Virus record (IMG/VR): IMGVR_UViG_3300037146_000068 | Span: 1-32,839 of that record | DNA from: a virus | Length of the DNA: 32,839 nt | Strand: one strand, 5' to 3' | Part shown: piece by piece, positions 23,360 through 30,009 of the stretch | How the letters are laid out: each line of letters begins with the position of its first letter | Position numbering within the stretch: the stretch's first letter is position 1 | The notes under the pieces: generated by a model | Databases searched by the model: none | What the model was told of the DNA's origin: nothing | What the model saw: only the letters and a program-made list of their open reading frames with translations | Translations under genes and position numbers: made by a program

Positions 23360-23844
23360 TGTCGTTTTCAAAAAATATCGTCCCTGCAAATCTCAACGCA
23401 TTTTTAGATTGCGTTGCGTTTTCCGAAATCGGGCCTTCGTTACTTGCTAATCCTGTCACTGATGACGGCTACCTAATTTTGGTAGGAAGCACGCCAGCAA
23501 ATCCGCTCGTGTTCAAAAGCTTTGTTTCGCATCCGAACATTTTCGACAAGGCGTTGAATAGCGATGCGGCAGGAAGATATCAACTTATGGCTAGGTATTT
23601 TGAACCGTACAAAAAACAGCTCTTGCTCCCGGATTTCGGGCCGCGTAGTCAGGATAGGATCGCTATCCAGCTGATTCACGAATGTCATGCTTTTGACGAT
23701 ATAATCGCTGGAAATTTTTCAAGCGCGATTATAAAGTGCAATAGCCGGTGGGCATCGCTGCCTGGAAGCCAATACATGCAACACGAAAACAGCATGGCGG
23801 CATTGCAAAACGCCTATACTTCCGCTGGCGGGAGCCTGGCATGA
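23359..23844 (+). CDS. Endolysin, lambda R-like transglycosylase (GH104-type)
   Basis: A 161-residue protein that aligns by eye with lambda R over its whole length (lambda R has 158). Shared features are FLDCVAFSE with Glu23 as the catalytic acid, DAAGRYQLMARYFEPYKKQL, LPDFGPRSQDRIAIQLI, and the C-terminal WASLPGSQYMQHE with AYTSAGGSL. The enzyme cleaves the glycan strands of peptidoglycan, leaving anhydro-muramyl ends. No signal peptide or anchor is present, so it needs a holin. Start overlaps the preceding stop; its stop overlaps the holin start (ATGA). Confidence 0.9.
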   Translation: MSFSKNIVPANLNAFLDCVAFSEIGPSLLANPVTDDGYLILVGSTPANPLVFKSFVSHPNIFDKALNSDAAGRYQLMARYFEPYKKQLLLPDFGPRSQDRIAIQLIHECHAFDDIIAGNFSSAIIKCNSRWASLPGSQYMQHENSMAALQNAYTSAGGSLA

Positions 23845-24080
23845 GCGCCAGCGCAGCCCACACTGGAGGAGCGGCCCTCGTCACCATTCAGCTAGCGTCC
23901 GTCATCGATTGGATCGCGAACACGCTTTGTGGCATGCATATGCCGAACGATATAGAAATGGCTCTCGCAGCGTTAATCGTTACTTTTGCGCATTTTCTTG
24001 CAAATTCACTTTCTAGTGTTAAAATGAATCTTTCTAACACGAAAGTCGATGATGACAACAACATTCCTGCAAAGCAATGA
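23841..24080 (+). CDS. Holin candidate
   Basis: A 79-residue protein; start at 23841 overlaps the endolysin stop, and the longer in-frame version from 23748 lies inside the endolysin gene. Two hydrophobic stretches (AALVTIQLASVIDWIANTLC and IEMALAALIVTFAHFLANSL), a short turn (GMHMPND), and a polar charged tail (KVDDDNNIPAKQ) give a holin-like layout. Placement next to the endolysin supports this. The first hydrophobic stretch is only moderately hydrophobic, so a one-TM (class III-like) or two-TM (class II) topology are both possible. Confidence 0.65.
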   Translation: MSASAAHTGGAALVTIQLASVIDWIANTLCGMHMPNDIEMALAALIVTFAHFLANSLSSVKMNLSNTKVDDDNNIPAKQ

Positions 24081-25359
24081 TTCGCTAATTCCATTCACCC
24101 CTCAGCCTGTTCTGACTCAGGGGAATGTCGGGGATTGCGTTGAGTGCGCGACAACCAATCTAATTGCTCTGACGACATCCTTATATGGCCCTGTTTTTAA
24201 TTCAAACGCGGAATTTCAATACAACCTGAACCTGCAAGCGCAAGGTCAGCTAGGCGTAGACGCTGGAACGAATGTTTCCGAGGCGTTATCGCTATTGCAG
24301 ACGTCCGGCTTGACTCAAAATACAACAATCCAATATGGTGATTACACGACTGCGCCTGGCGCTACCGATCTTGCCGACGCGGCAACGCATACTGTAACCG
24401 GAATCACACCGCTAACAGTGCTAACAGGGAGCGCTGACAATTGGTTAGCGAATGAAATCGCTGGGTATTTAAACCAAATGAAACCGCTGCTCATGGAGTT
24501 TGAAGCTTGCGCAGGCTTCTTTGCCGAAGAAACTATTTCAAATTTGGCAAACCAAAACGGCATGGATACGGGCGCAGCCGCAGGGTTGCATGAGGTAGCG
24601 ATTGTTGCGGTCAACACCAATACGGACATGCTGACAGTCGAATCGTGGGGATCGGCTTATGGAGCTAAGGGTTTGTTCCAAATATCTTTGAGCAGTTTCG
24701 ATGGCGCAGGGGCGATTAATTTACTGGCAATCGACGCGATAAATGGATTTAACGGCATTGATCTCACACAAAACTCTAACACGCAAGCCGTATCTGCCGC
24801 ATTTGTCGCGATCCTTGGGCGCGCATCGGCTTTGTCCGGTATGACGGCTTTCTCGGCTGCGCTGAATAACGGCGCAATGACCGTTGCGAACATGTGCGAT
24901 TCCATCTTTGCGTCCTCGGAGGCGCAAGCCGATTTCGCCGGGATGACCAATACGCAAATTATTAATCAACTTTACCAAAATGTATTAGGTCGGAACGCGC
25001 TACCGGCAGGCATGACGGCGCTGTTAGGAGAGCTTGCAGGAGGCGCTACTATAGGCGCTGTGGCCGCGCAAATTATCACGGCTGGCGAAGCTCTCGGAAA
25101 TTGGAGTAACACATTCGAGGGCGGCGTATGGTCGGGAACGAATAACGATCCTAACATGATGACGGAATCGGGGATATTCCAAAATAAAATACAGGTTGCG
25201 GAAGATGCGGCGATTGCCATACAAGCTGGACAAGGAAACAACGCAACTCTTCACAACATTTTGACGACGGTTACGGCGGACCAATCGACGATTCTCGCCA
25301 GTCTCGTCGGAGTGCCGCAGCAGCTTCAAGGCGCGTCGCATGTAGCGATTCACTCTTAA
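24049..25359 (+). CDS. Papain-like cysteine peptidase fused to DUF4214-type repeats
   Basis: A 436-residue protein overlapping the holin gene by 32 bases; a second ATG at 24052 is equally possible. Residues 24-36, QGNVGDCVECATT, match the papain active site Q-G-x-x-G-x-C: Gln24 as oxyanion-hole residue and Cys30 as nucleophile. His181 (GLHEVAIVAV) aligns with the catalytic His, and ESWGSAYGAKGLFQI with papain NSWG.xWGExGY, but the usual Asn is Glu198. Residues about 246-350 contain two DUF4214-like units (AFVAILGRASALSGMTAF and LYQNVLGRNALPAGMTALL), a domain of secreted and surface proteins. No signal peptide. Role unknown: lysis aid, processing enzyme or virion-associated protease. Confidence 0.65.
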   Translation: MMTTTFLQSNDSLIPFTPQPVLTQGNVGDCVECATTNLIALTTSLYGPVFNSNAEFQYNLNLQAQGQLGVDAGTNVSEALSLLQTSGLTQNTTIQYGDYTTAPGATDLADAATHTVTGITPLTVLTGSADNWLANEIAGYLNQMKPLLMEFEACAGFFAEETISNLANQNGMDTGAAAGLHEVAIVAVNTNTDMLTVESWGSAYGAKGLFQISLSSFDGAGAINLLAIDAINGFNGIDLTQNSNTQAVSAAFVAILGRASALSGMTAFSAALNNGAMTVANMCDSIFASSEAQADFAGMTNTQIINQLYQNVLGRNALPAGMTALLGELAGGATIGAVAAQIITAGEALGNWSNTFEGGVWSGTNNDPNMMTESGIFQNKIQVAEDAAIAIQAGQGNNATLHNILTTVTADQSTILASLVGVPQQLQGASHVAIHS

Positions 25360-25366
25360 ACGTCAG

Positions 25367-25609
25367 ATGAGCAAAACTTATATAGGCATGTCTGTTTGGT
25401 ATTTTCCGCACAAGAAAGATGACTTTATCGCGCACGATAAGATTCTGCCGCTCGCTGCGACGGTTTGTTACGTGCATGAGGAGTTTAAAGTTAATTTGAG
25501 CATCCTGGACATGTACGGAAGCACGCACGTAGCCGGAAACGTGCTTTTACTCAGACACGGGGAAGAGCTGCGTTCAGGCGGGTACGCAACGTTGCCGAGT
25601 CATAAATAA
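25367..25609 (+). CDS. Small conserved phage protein of unknown function
   Basis: An 80-residue soluble protein: MSKTYIGMSVWYFPHKKDDF, then KILPLAATVCYVHEEFKVNL and SILDMYGSTHVAGNVLLL. The plan, a short strand followed by 'PLAAxVxxVxxxxxVNLxVxDxxG', recurs in small phage proteins and looks like a small beta-barrel (SH3-like) fold. No catalytic motif. It lies between the papain-like gene and the 55-residue gene. I do not know its function. Confidence 0.6.
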   Translation: MSKTYIGMSVWYFPHKKDDFIAHDKILPLAATVCYVHEEFKVNLSILDMYGSTHVAGNVLLLRHGEELRSGGYATLPSHK

Positions 25610-25619
25610 AGGAGTCGGC

Positions 25620-25787
25620 ATGGACAATTTTGTCCCGGAAAACGAAACCGTTATACAGCGAATAATCCATATGAATGGAGCGTTAAGCGTGTTGCCTTTA
25701 CAAGCCAGGTACATTTTTGTTTCACCCAGAGAAGCGCAACAATTTCAAACCGATATCGAACAATTAGAGAAGGAACCTATATCATGA
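25620..25787 (+). CDS. Very small protein (55 aa), unknown
   Basis: An ATG at 25620 preceded by AAAGGAGTCGGC, an excellent ribosome site, opens a 55-codon frame (MDNFVPENETVIQRIIHMNG ... EQLEKEPIS) ending at TGA 25785-25787, which overlaps the lipoprotein start (ATGA). It is soluble, with a central hydrophobic part (ALSVLPLQARYIFV) and a charged C-terminal helix. Strong ribosome site, exact tiling between neighbours and overlap support a real gene. No function recognised. Confidence 0.7.
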   Translation: MDNFVPENETVIQRIIHMNGALSVLPLQARYIFVSPREAQQFQTDIEQLEKEPIS

Positions 25788-26170
25788 AAAAGATTACTTT
25801 AACGTTGCTTGCCGCATGCTTGCTCGGATGCTCTTCAACACCGACCACAACAGTCCAAACGCCTGCGCAGATCGTTGCAAAGGTTTGTCCGCCAGCCCAC
25901 GTAGCGTTAACATCTTTAACCGGCCTTGTAGGCCTTCCTGCCGATGCGGAAGCGAATATTCAAAAAGCTTCAACTCTCGTCGCGGCGGTTTGCGCGGACG
26001 GAGCGGTATTTACTAATCTTGATTTGCAAAACATCGATGCGCAAGCCGTGCCCTTGTTGATGGACGTTGCAAAAGCGGTAGCGTTGACAACGGCGCAGCA
26101 AAACGATATTACACTGGCCATTGGCGCGGTGCAAATCGCTATATCATTCGTTCAGTCGGTTAATCCGTAG
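25784..26170 (+). CDS. Lipoprotein (outer-membrane type), possible o-spanin or exclusion factor
   Basis: A 128-residue protein with a lipoprotein signal: MKKITLTLLAACLLGC, lipobox LLGC with Cys16, followed by Ser-Ser, which favours outer-membrane sorting. The mature part starts with a short Thr/Pro linker (STPTTTVQTPAQ), has two cysteines (KVCPP, AVCADG) and two amphipathic helical regions (VPLLMDVAKAVALTTAQQND). In a lysis cluster with no obvious Rz1 it could be the outer-membrane spanin, but it is longer and less proline-rich than Rz1. A superinfection-exclusion role is an alternative. Confidence 0.65.
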   Translation: MKKITLTLLAACLLGCSSTPTTTVQTPAQIVAKVCPPAHVALTSLTGLVGLPADAEANIQKASTLVAAVCADGAVFTNLDLQNIDAQAVPLLMDVAKAVALTTAQQNDITLAIGAVQIAISFVQSVNP

Positions 26171-26198
26171 CTTATCGTTTACAAATCGCTACAGACTC

Positions 26199-26230
26199 AA
26201 AAACCGCATCAATTGAATGACGCGGTTTTT
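26199..26230 (+). terminator. Rho-independent terminator after the lipoprotein gene
   Basis: AAAAACCGC (26199-26207) and GCGGTTTTT (26222-26230), a 9-bp stem with a 14-base loop and a built-in U-run. The lipase-like gene lies beyond it. Confidence 0.8.
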
Positions 26231-26247
26231 CATTCTTAGGAAGAAAA

Positions 26248-26904
26248 ATGAACATCTCGAAAAAGGAAGCCGCATTCCTTGCATGCGTCTGCGCGTATCA
26301 AGGCAAGCAAATCGGAGGTTTCGATCAAGTGCTGTCTATCGGGCCGGACTTTGTATATCTGAAGCAGATGGACAATCTTCTTACCGCAACGATTCTCGGC
26401 ACTGTCGATTGGTCGATGTGGGAAAATAATTTTAAAATCGAGAACGCAGATCATCCGACGTTCGGCCCAATGCATAAAGGATTCTTGGAATCGGCAACGG
26501 CGATGACTGCCACGCTGAAGCCGATCTTTTCGGCGCACTTGGCTGCGGGCGGCAAAATCTCTCTACAAGGTCATTCAAGAGGCGGTAGTCTAGCGGACAT
26601 TGTGGCAAGCGAATGCGCGCTAGACGGGATTGTCATCGACCAATTGTTCCTATTCGAGGCAGCATGCGTCGGGACGAAACAATATTCGAACTGGGCTTGC
26701 AGCATGAGGACGGTGGATTTATCAACGACAAACGGCCCCGATCCAGTGCCAGCGTCAATGCTTGTTGGGTTGACTGAAAGAATTCCTACCTACCCGAGGG
26801 TCGAGTTGTACTGCGCGCCGGGCGGAATTGGAGAGTTAAACTTAATGAAATGGCACGCCGGTTCGACAATCTATACCGGCGTGGAAGAAATGTATCCGGC
26901 ATAA
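26248..26904 (+). CDS. Lipase class 3-like alpha/beta hydrolase
   Basis: A 218-residue protein. The nucleophile elbow G-H-S-R-G-G (Ser110) follows a beta strand (AGGKISLQGHS), as in class 3 lipases (GHSLGG). The upstream GPMHKGFLESA matches the 'xxHxGF' motif of the family. Asp165 (NGPDPVPAS) and His203 (MKWHAGS) complete a plausible Ser-Asp-His triad at expected spacing. No signal peptide is present, so it would need the lysis pathway or act inside the cell. Ester substrates cannot be deduced. It sits after a terminator and ends flush against the convergent early genes, so it may be expressed by read-through or be an added gene. Confidence 0.75.
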   Translation: MNISKKEAAFLACVCAYQGKQIGGFDQVLSIGPDFVYLKQMDNLLTATILGTVDWSMWENNFKIENADHPTFGPMHKGFLESATAMTATLKPIFSAHLAAGGKISLQGHSRGGSLADIVASECALDGIVIDQLFLFEAACVGTKQYSNWACSMRTVDLSTTNGPDPVPASMLVGLTERIPTYPRVELYCAPGGIGELNLMKWHAGSTIYTGVEEMYPA

Positions 26905-27078
26905 TCAGGAAAGCTTGCGCAGGATTTCTACAAATTCTTTATATGGCAGATTGACAATCAAACTTCTGCCGTCGATACGCACTTGCGTTTGATTGCCGCC
27001 ATGCACTTCAATCAGAGAAATGCGATCTAAGTTTATGGTACACAAATTGTTGTCCGCTATTACTTCAAAGAAATTCAT
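26905..27078 (-). CDS. Small protein (57 aa), unknown
   Basis: The ATG at 27078 is preceded by AAGGAGCGGAA and is preferred over an upstream TTG. The sequence MNFFEVIADNNLCTINLDRI, SLIEVHGGNQTQVRID, GRSLIVNLPYKEFVEILRK looks like a compact beta-sheet plus C-terminal helix, similar in plan to small single-domain phage proteins. Function unknown. It is the last gene of the leftward operon and its stop touches the stop of the lipase-like gene on the other strand. Confidence 0.65.
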   Translation of the reverse strand: MNFFEVIADNNLCTINLDRISLIEVHGGNQTQVRIDGRSLIVNLPYKEFVEILRKLS

Positions 27079-27091
27079 TTCCGCTCCTTTT
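27074..27091 (-). promoter_or_regulatory. Ribosome-binding leader, copy 1 of a duplicated 18-bp sequence
   Basis: AAAAGGAGCGGAAATGAA on the - strand covers the Shine-Dalgarno and start codon of the 57-residue gene; identical to 27982-27999. Confidence 0.8.
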
Positions 27092-27095
27092 TCAG

Positions 27096-27986
27096 TCAAA
27101 GATTAGATTCGTATTCAATGATGCATTTTGCGACAAACTTCGCGAGATTGACTGGAACTGCATTTCCGATCATCTGCTCTCTGTCCTTTTTATTTCCCAG
27201 AAATTTGAAGTGTGACGGGAACGTTTGCACTCTAGCGCGTTCTTCCGTAGTCAATGCCCGCAGCCCGGTTAATTCAGCAAAGTCTTTCTTATGCTTTTTA
27301 TACCCAGGCGCAACAGGCCTGTTTGTGCCGCGAATTGTCGGAGCCGGTTCGTCAATCGAAAATATCGCTCTATTCGAATAATTTCGCGGATGCACGTAAT
27401 AATGATCGATTCCGAGTTCATTCCCAAGATAGTCTCGAACAGTCATTTCGCTTTTCGATTGACGACTTGCCAAAGTTGAAGAAAGAAATTCATCGCATTC
27501 GCCTAATTTCCCAATACAAAAGAGACGTTTTCTCTTTTGTGGAACTCCACACAAACTTGCGTTCAGAACTTTCATCGTGAGACCATAACCAGCTTCACGA
27601 AATACTCTTTCGGCAGTTTCAAAGGCAGCACTGTTTTGTGTTCCGCTTACATTTTCCATGACAAAAATCATAGGTTTAATTTTCGCTATGATTTTCGAAT
27701 ACGCGACGGTGAGGCTTGCACGATCTCCTTCAACCCGTTTACCAGCAAGCGAAAAGTCTTGGCACGGCGGGCTGCCGATAATTATGTCCGGTCGGAACGA
27801 CGAGATAATCTTAACAGATGCGTCAATATCGGATAAATCTTGTTTAAAAATTGGGTGAGCGAAATTTTCTGAATACACGGCAATCGCTGCGCCCCACCAA
27901 TCAAACGCAGCGTCAACGCTTAAGCCTGCGCCTTCAAACCCGAGGGACGAGCCTCCACACCCCGAAAATAAATCGACAATTTTCAT
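27096..27986 (-). CDS. C5-cytosine DNA methyltransferase (orphan)
   Basis: A 296-residue protein with all key motifs: I, DLFSGCGG (residues 5-12); IV, GSPPCQDFS with catalytic Cys75; VI, ENVSG (111-115); VIII, QKRKR (150-154); a target recognition region at roughly 165-255; and X, GNAVPVN near the end. It transfers a methyl group from S-adenosylmethionine to C5 of cytosine. No restriction partner is next to it, so it most likely protects phage DNA from host enzymes by copying a host mark. Somewhat shorter than typical (about 330), with a compact recognition region; specificity cannot be read from sequence. Strong AAGGAG site. Confidence 0.92.
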   Translation of the reverse strand: MKIVDLFSGCGGSSLGFEGAGLSVDAAFDWWGAAIAVYSENFAHPIFKQDLSDIDASVKIISSFRPDIIIGSPPCQDFSLAGKRVEGDRASLTVAYSKIIAKIKPMIFVMENVSGTQNSAAFETAERVFREAGYGLTMKVLNASLCGVPQKRKRLFCIGKLGECDEFLSSTLASRQSKSEMTVRDYLGNELGIDHYYVHPRNYSNRAIFSIDEPAPTIRGTNRPVAPGYKKHKKDFAELTGLRALTTEERARVQTFPSHFKFLGNKKDREQMIGNAVPVNLAKFVAKCIIEYESNL

Positions 27987-27999
27987 TTCCGCTCCTTTT
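27982..27999 (-). promoter_or_regulatory. Ribosome-binding leader, copy 2 of a duplicated 18-bp sequence
   Basis: Same 18 bases as 27074-27091, here for the methyltransferase gene. Confidence 0.8.
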
Positions 28000-28180
28000 C
28001 GGCAAATGCGACAAGCTCAATCAAACGCAGCACATTCAGTGCGGTCTCTACGTAATTCTGCGCAGTTTCGATTAGCTTCGCGTCTGTCGATTTAAGTGCG
28101 GCTTGCGCGCTGTTTAGCGCATCCGCGAGAAGCTTTTGCGCAGGCCCGGAAAGGGTCATGATTGGGCGTTCTAATTTCAT
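27983..28180 (-). CDS. Small helical protein (65 aa), unknown
   Basis: The start (ATG at 28180) has GGAGG upstream within the end of the preceding gene; its stop overlaps the methyltransferase start. Two amphipathic helices (GPAQKLLADALNSAQAALKS and LIETAQNYVETALNVLRLIE) probably form a helical hairpin or dimer. No function recognised. The coupled arrangement (28177-28377, this gene, methyltransferase) suggests co-expression. Confidence 0.65.
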   Translation of the reverse strand: MKLERPIMTLSGPAQKLLADALNSAQAALKSTDAKLIETAQNYVETALNVLRLIELVAFAEKERK

Positions 28181-28377
28181 GTTAACGCCTCCAGGAGATC
28201 GATGACGAATTCAAGCATGTTCGCGAAAAAATGAAGAGCAAGCATGCCAAGCGCAAAAATCGCTACAAGCGATAAGAAAAAAATGGCAAAAATTATCAAG
28301 CCAAGTCCGATTGCGGCGGCGACAGCTCCCGCAATCTTCAAGAGTTCTAAACTCGTCTTTAAAATCGATTTAATCAT
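28177..28377 (-). CDS. Small membrane protein (66 aa)
   Basis: A basic N-terminus (MIKSILKTSLELLK) followed by a hydrophobic region of about 37 residues (IAGAVAAAIGLGLIIFAIFF and onward to MLALHFF), enough for two closely spaced transmembrane helices, and an acidic end (EFVIDLLEALT). AGAGGGG precedes the ATG. In an early operon such proteins sometimes block superinfection or alter the membrane, but nothing here identifies the role. Confidence 0.6.
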   Translation of the reverse strand: MIKSILKTSLELLKIAGAVAAAIGLGLIIFAIFFLSLVAIFALGMLALHFFANMLEFVIDLLEALT

Positions 28378-28406
28378 TTTCGCACCCCTCTTTGTAAAAT
28401 GAATGA

Positions 28407-28757
28407 TTACGGACGCTGACCGTCCACTATTTCGCGCTCAATGATCTTTTGCGCTTCAACTTCGGATTTTTGTTTCCAATACGTAAATACCGAATCGTAA
28501 AAATAAATAAAATCAAGATTTCTTTCCTCCGAGTTCTTAAAGGATGATCGTAAAAAATCGCCTAACGAGTTTAACGCTTCAGCGCTCATTTCCCCGATAG
28601 CTTCCGATAAATTTTCTGCGCTAAATGGATCATATTCGCAGCCCTTCTCCATGAGCCTTTCCGCAAGCTCTTCAACAGCGAACGACATCTCCTCTTGTCG
28701 GTCTTGTTCCGCCAGGTATCGGTTTAAATCAGCTGTTACTGGACAATGATTTGTCAT
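28407..28757 (-). CDS. Acidic helical protein (116 aa), unknown
   Basis: Mostly helical and acidic: YLAEQDRQEEMSFAVEELAE, FSAENLSEAIGEMSAEALNS, RSSFKNSEERNLDFIYFYDS. No recognised motif. It starts five bases after the stop of the gene upstream on the - strand, so it is probably co-transcribed. Negative charge would allow a protein-inhibitor or DNA-mimic role, but that is speculation. Confidence 0.6.
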   Translation of the reverse strand: MTNHCPVTADLNRYLAEQDRQEEMSFAVEELAERLMEKGCEYDPFSAENLSEAIGEMSAEALNSLGDFLRSSFKNSEERNLDFIYFYDSVFTYWKQKSEVEAQKIIEREIVDGQRP

Positions 28758-28762
28758 GTCAG

Positions 28763-29035
28763 TTATCCCGCAAATTTTGCGTCAGATTCCCACAGTTTAT
28801 CTATCGCTCTTGTGATGTCCGCGATCTCGCTTTCAGTAGCAGAGCGTAATCTTTTCATTCGCTCTATCAACAAACTCACTTCTTCCTCAACGAAAGATTG
28901 TTCTTGTGTTTCGATGTGTATTGTGTACGGCTGGACGAGAATGTAATCGGAAAAAGACTGCGCAGATCCGCTCATAAAAACGAAACAGTTGACGCCGATT
29001 CTTTTGTAAATTCCGCCTTGAAGTGTAATTTTCAT
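28763..29035 (-). CDS. Small protein (90 aa), unknown
   Basis: The ATG at 29035 is chosen because the longer in-frame version runs back through the terminator hairpin at 29051-29080. The N-terminal half is beta-like (MKITLQGGIYKRIGVNCFVF, YILVQPYTIHIETQEQ), the C-terminal half helical and charged (EEEVSLLIERMKRLRSATES). GAAAG stands 7 bases upstream as a weak ribosome site. Function unknown. Confidence 0.6.
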   Translation of the reverse strand: MKITLQGGIYKRIGVNCFVFMSGSAQSFSDYILVQPYTIHIETQEQSFVEEEVSLLIERMKRLRSATESEIADITRAIDKLWESDAKFAG

Positions 29036-29045
29036 ATAATCTTTC

Positions 29046-29080
29046 AAAAACACGCTCTTCGAAACGTTTCGAAGAGCGTG
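29046..29080 (-). terminator. Strong Rho-independent terminator on the - strand
   Basis: Bases 29051-29080 are a perfect 30-bp palindrome (CACGCTCTTCGAAAC then its reverse complement). On the - strand it is followed by TTTTT. It closes the 29109-29960 gene and starts only 16 bases before the next start codon. Confidence 0.9.
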
Positions 29081-29108
29081 TACATCAAATTCAACGAAAT
29101 AGATTCTC

Positions 29109-29960
29109 TTAAAATTTTTCAGGTTCGACGTCGATAGACCCTTCCGTAGACATCTCATATTTCGCCGCAACATTTCCTTTATTTACAACATCCCTAAACG
29201 CTTTGGCGGCTTCGTATATTTCAGGTCTGGCCACTTTACCTATGATGTCGAATTTAATGCCGAACCAACTGCCCTTATCATTCGACTCGCCGATAGATGT
29301 CGCCCGAACGATGCTTGCAAACGATGGCGGAGTGTAAATCCCGTTAGCGCCTTTCAATTTTACGCTTGCCAATCCCGCAATCAACATCTTCGACTTCTTA
29401 ATTTGCGTCTTCGACATCGATATTAACGCATTCGTCCAACCGCCAGTTTCTTCGTCCAGCAGCAATACGTAATGATTTCGCGTATCGACAATTATGTCGC
29501 ATTCTTTCGGGTTCACCGATCCGTCCGGCTTTGGAACATACAAAGATCGTTCAAATTCGACAAGTTTTCCTTCGTTGTGAAGCCGCGTCACAGCTTCCGG
29601 CAACAGCTCTCCCTTAAATCCTGCGCCAGGAACGCCTTTCGGTGTCCATTGAACATACACCCGTCGAAAAGCGCATTGCACAATCTGGACGCCTTTTTTA
29701 CCGTCAAACATTCGACCGGTAACGTTTTCGAAAAACATGCCTGCTTTTGCGCCTTCAATCGCTTGACCTAGCGCTTCGTCTACTTGCGGACTTCCTTTTT
29801 GCAAAACTCCCAAAAACGGAAGAGCGACAGATTCCGCCGTTACATTTTCAAATCCGCCGCCTTGATCTTCTTCGAACGAAAGTTCCTGAGCCTCTTTTGT
29901 TGAAATAGGATGCGACTTTACTTCAACTACTGCTGTGTTTTCGTGTTTGGCTTTAGCCAT
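29109..29960 (-). CDS. Early phage protein, possibly single-strand DNA-binding
   Basis: A 283-residue protein. After a charged, probably disordered N-terminus, VALPFLGVLQKGSPQVDE, GAKAGMFFENVTGRMFDGKK, GVQIVQCAFRRVYVQWTPKG and a helical SMSKTQIKKSKMLIAGLASV follow, then FGIKFDIIGKVARPEIYEAA. The same plan is found in conserved proteins of many phage replication regions. The acidic end (EGSIDVEPEKF) and beta-rich core would suit an OB-type single-strand DNA-binding protein, but I cannot demonstrate it. GGAG precedes the start. It is the last gene before the strong terminator. Confidence 0.6.
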   Translation of the reverse strand: MAKAKHENTAVVEVKSHPISTKEAQELSFEEDQGGGFENVTAESVALPFLGVLQKGSPQVDEALGQAIEGAKAGMFFENVTGRMFDGKKGVQIVQCAFRRVYVQWTPKGVPGAGFKGELLPEAVTRLHNEGKLVEFERSLYVPKPDGSVNPKECDIIVDTRNHYVLLLDEETGGWTNALISMSKTQIKKSKMLIAGLASVKLKGANGIYTPPSFASIVRATSIGESNDKGSWFGIKFDIIGKVARPEIYEAAKAFRDVVNKGNVAAKYEMSTEGSIDVEPEKF

Positions 29961-29977
29961 GATATTGCTCCAGATTT

Positions 29978-30001
29978 GTTGCGCTCCTTAAGCGGCGCAA
30001 C
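29978..30001 (-). promoter_or_regulatory. 7-bp stem-loop between early genes
   Basis: GTTGCGC / GCGCAAC with a ten-base loop (CGCTTAAGGA on the - strand) upstream of the 29109-29960 gene. No U-run. The loop holds an AAGGA, but a closer GGAG (29969-29972) is the likely ribosome site. Confidence 0.4.
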
Positions 30002-30009
30002 GTCGCTTG

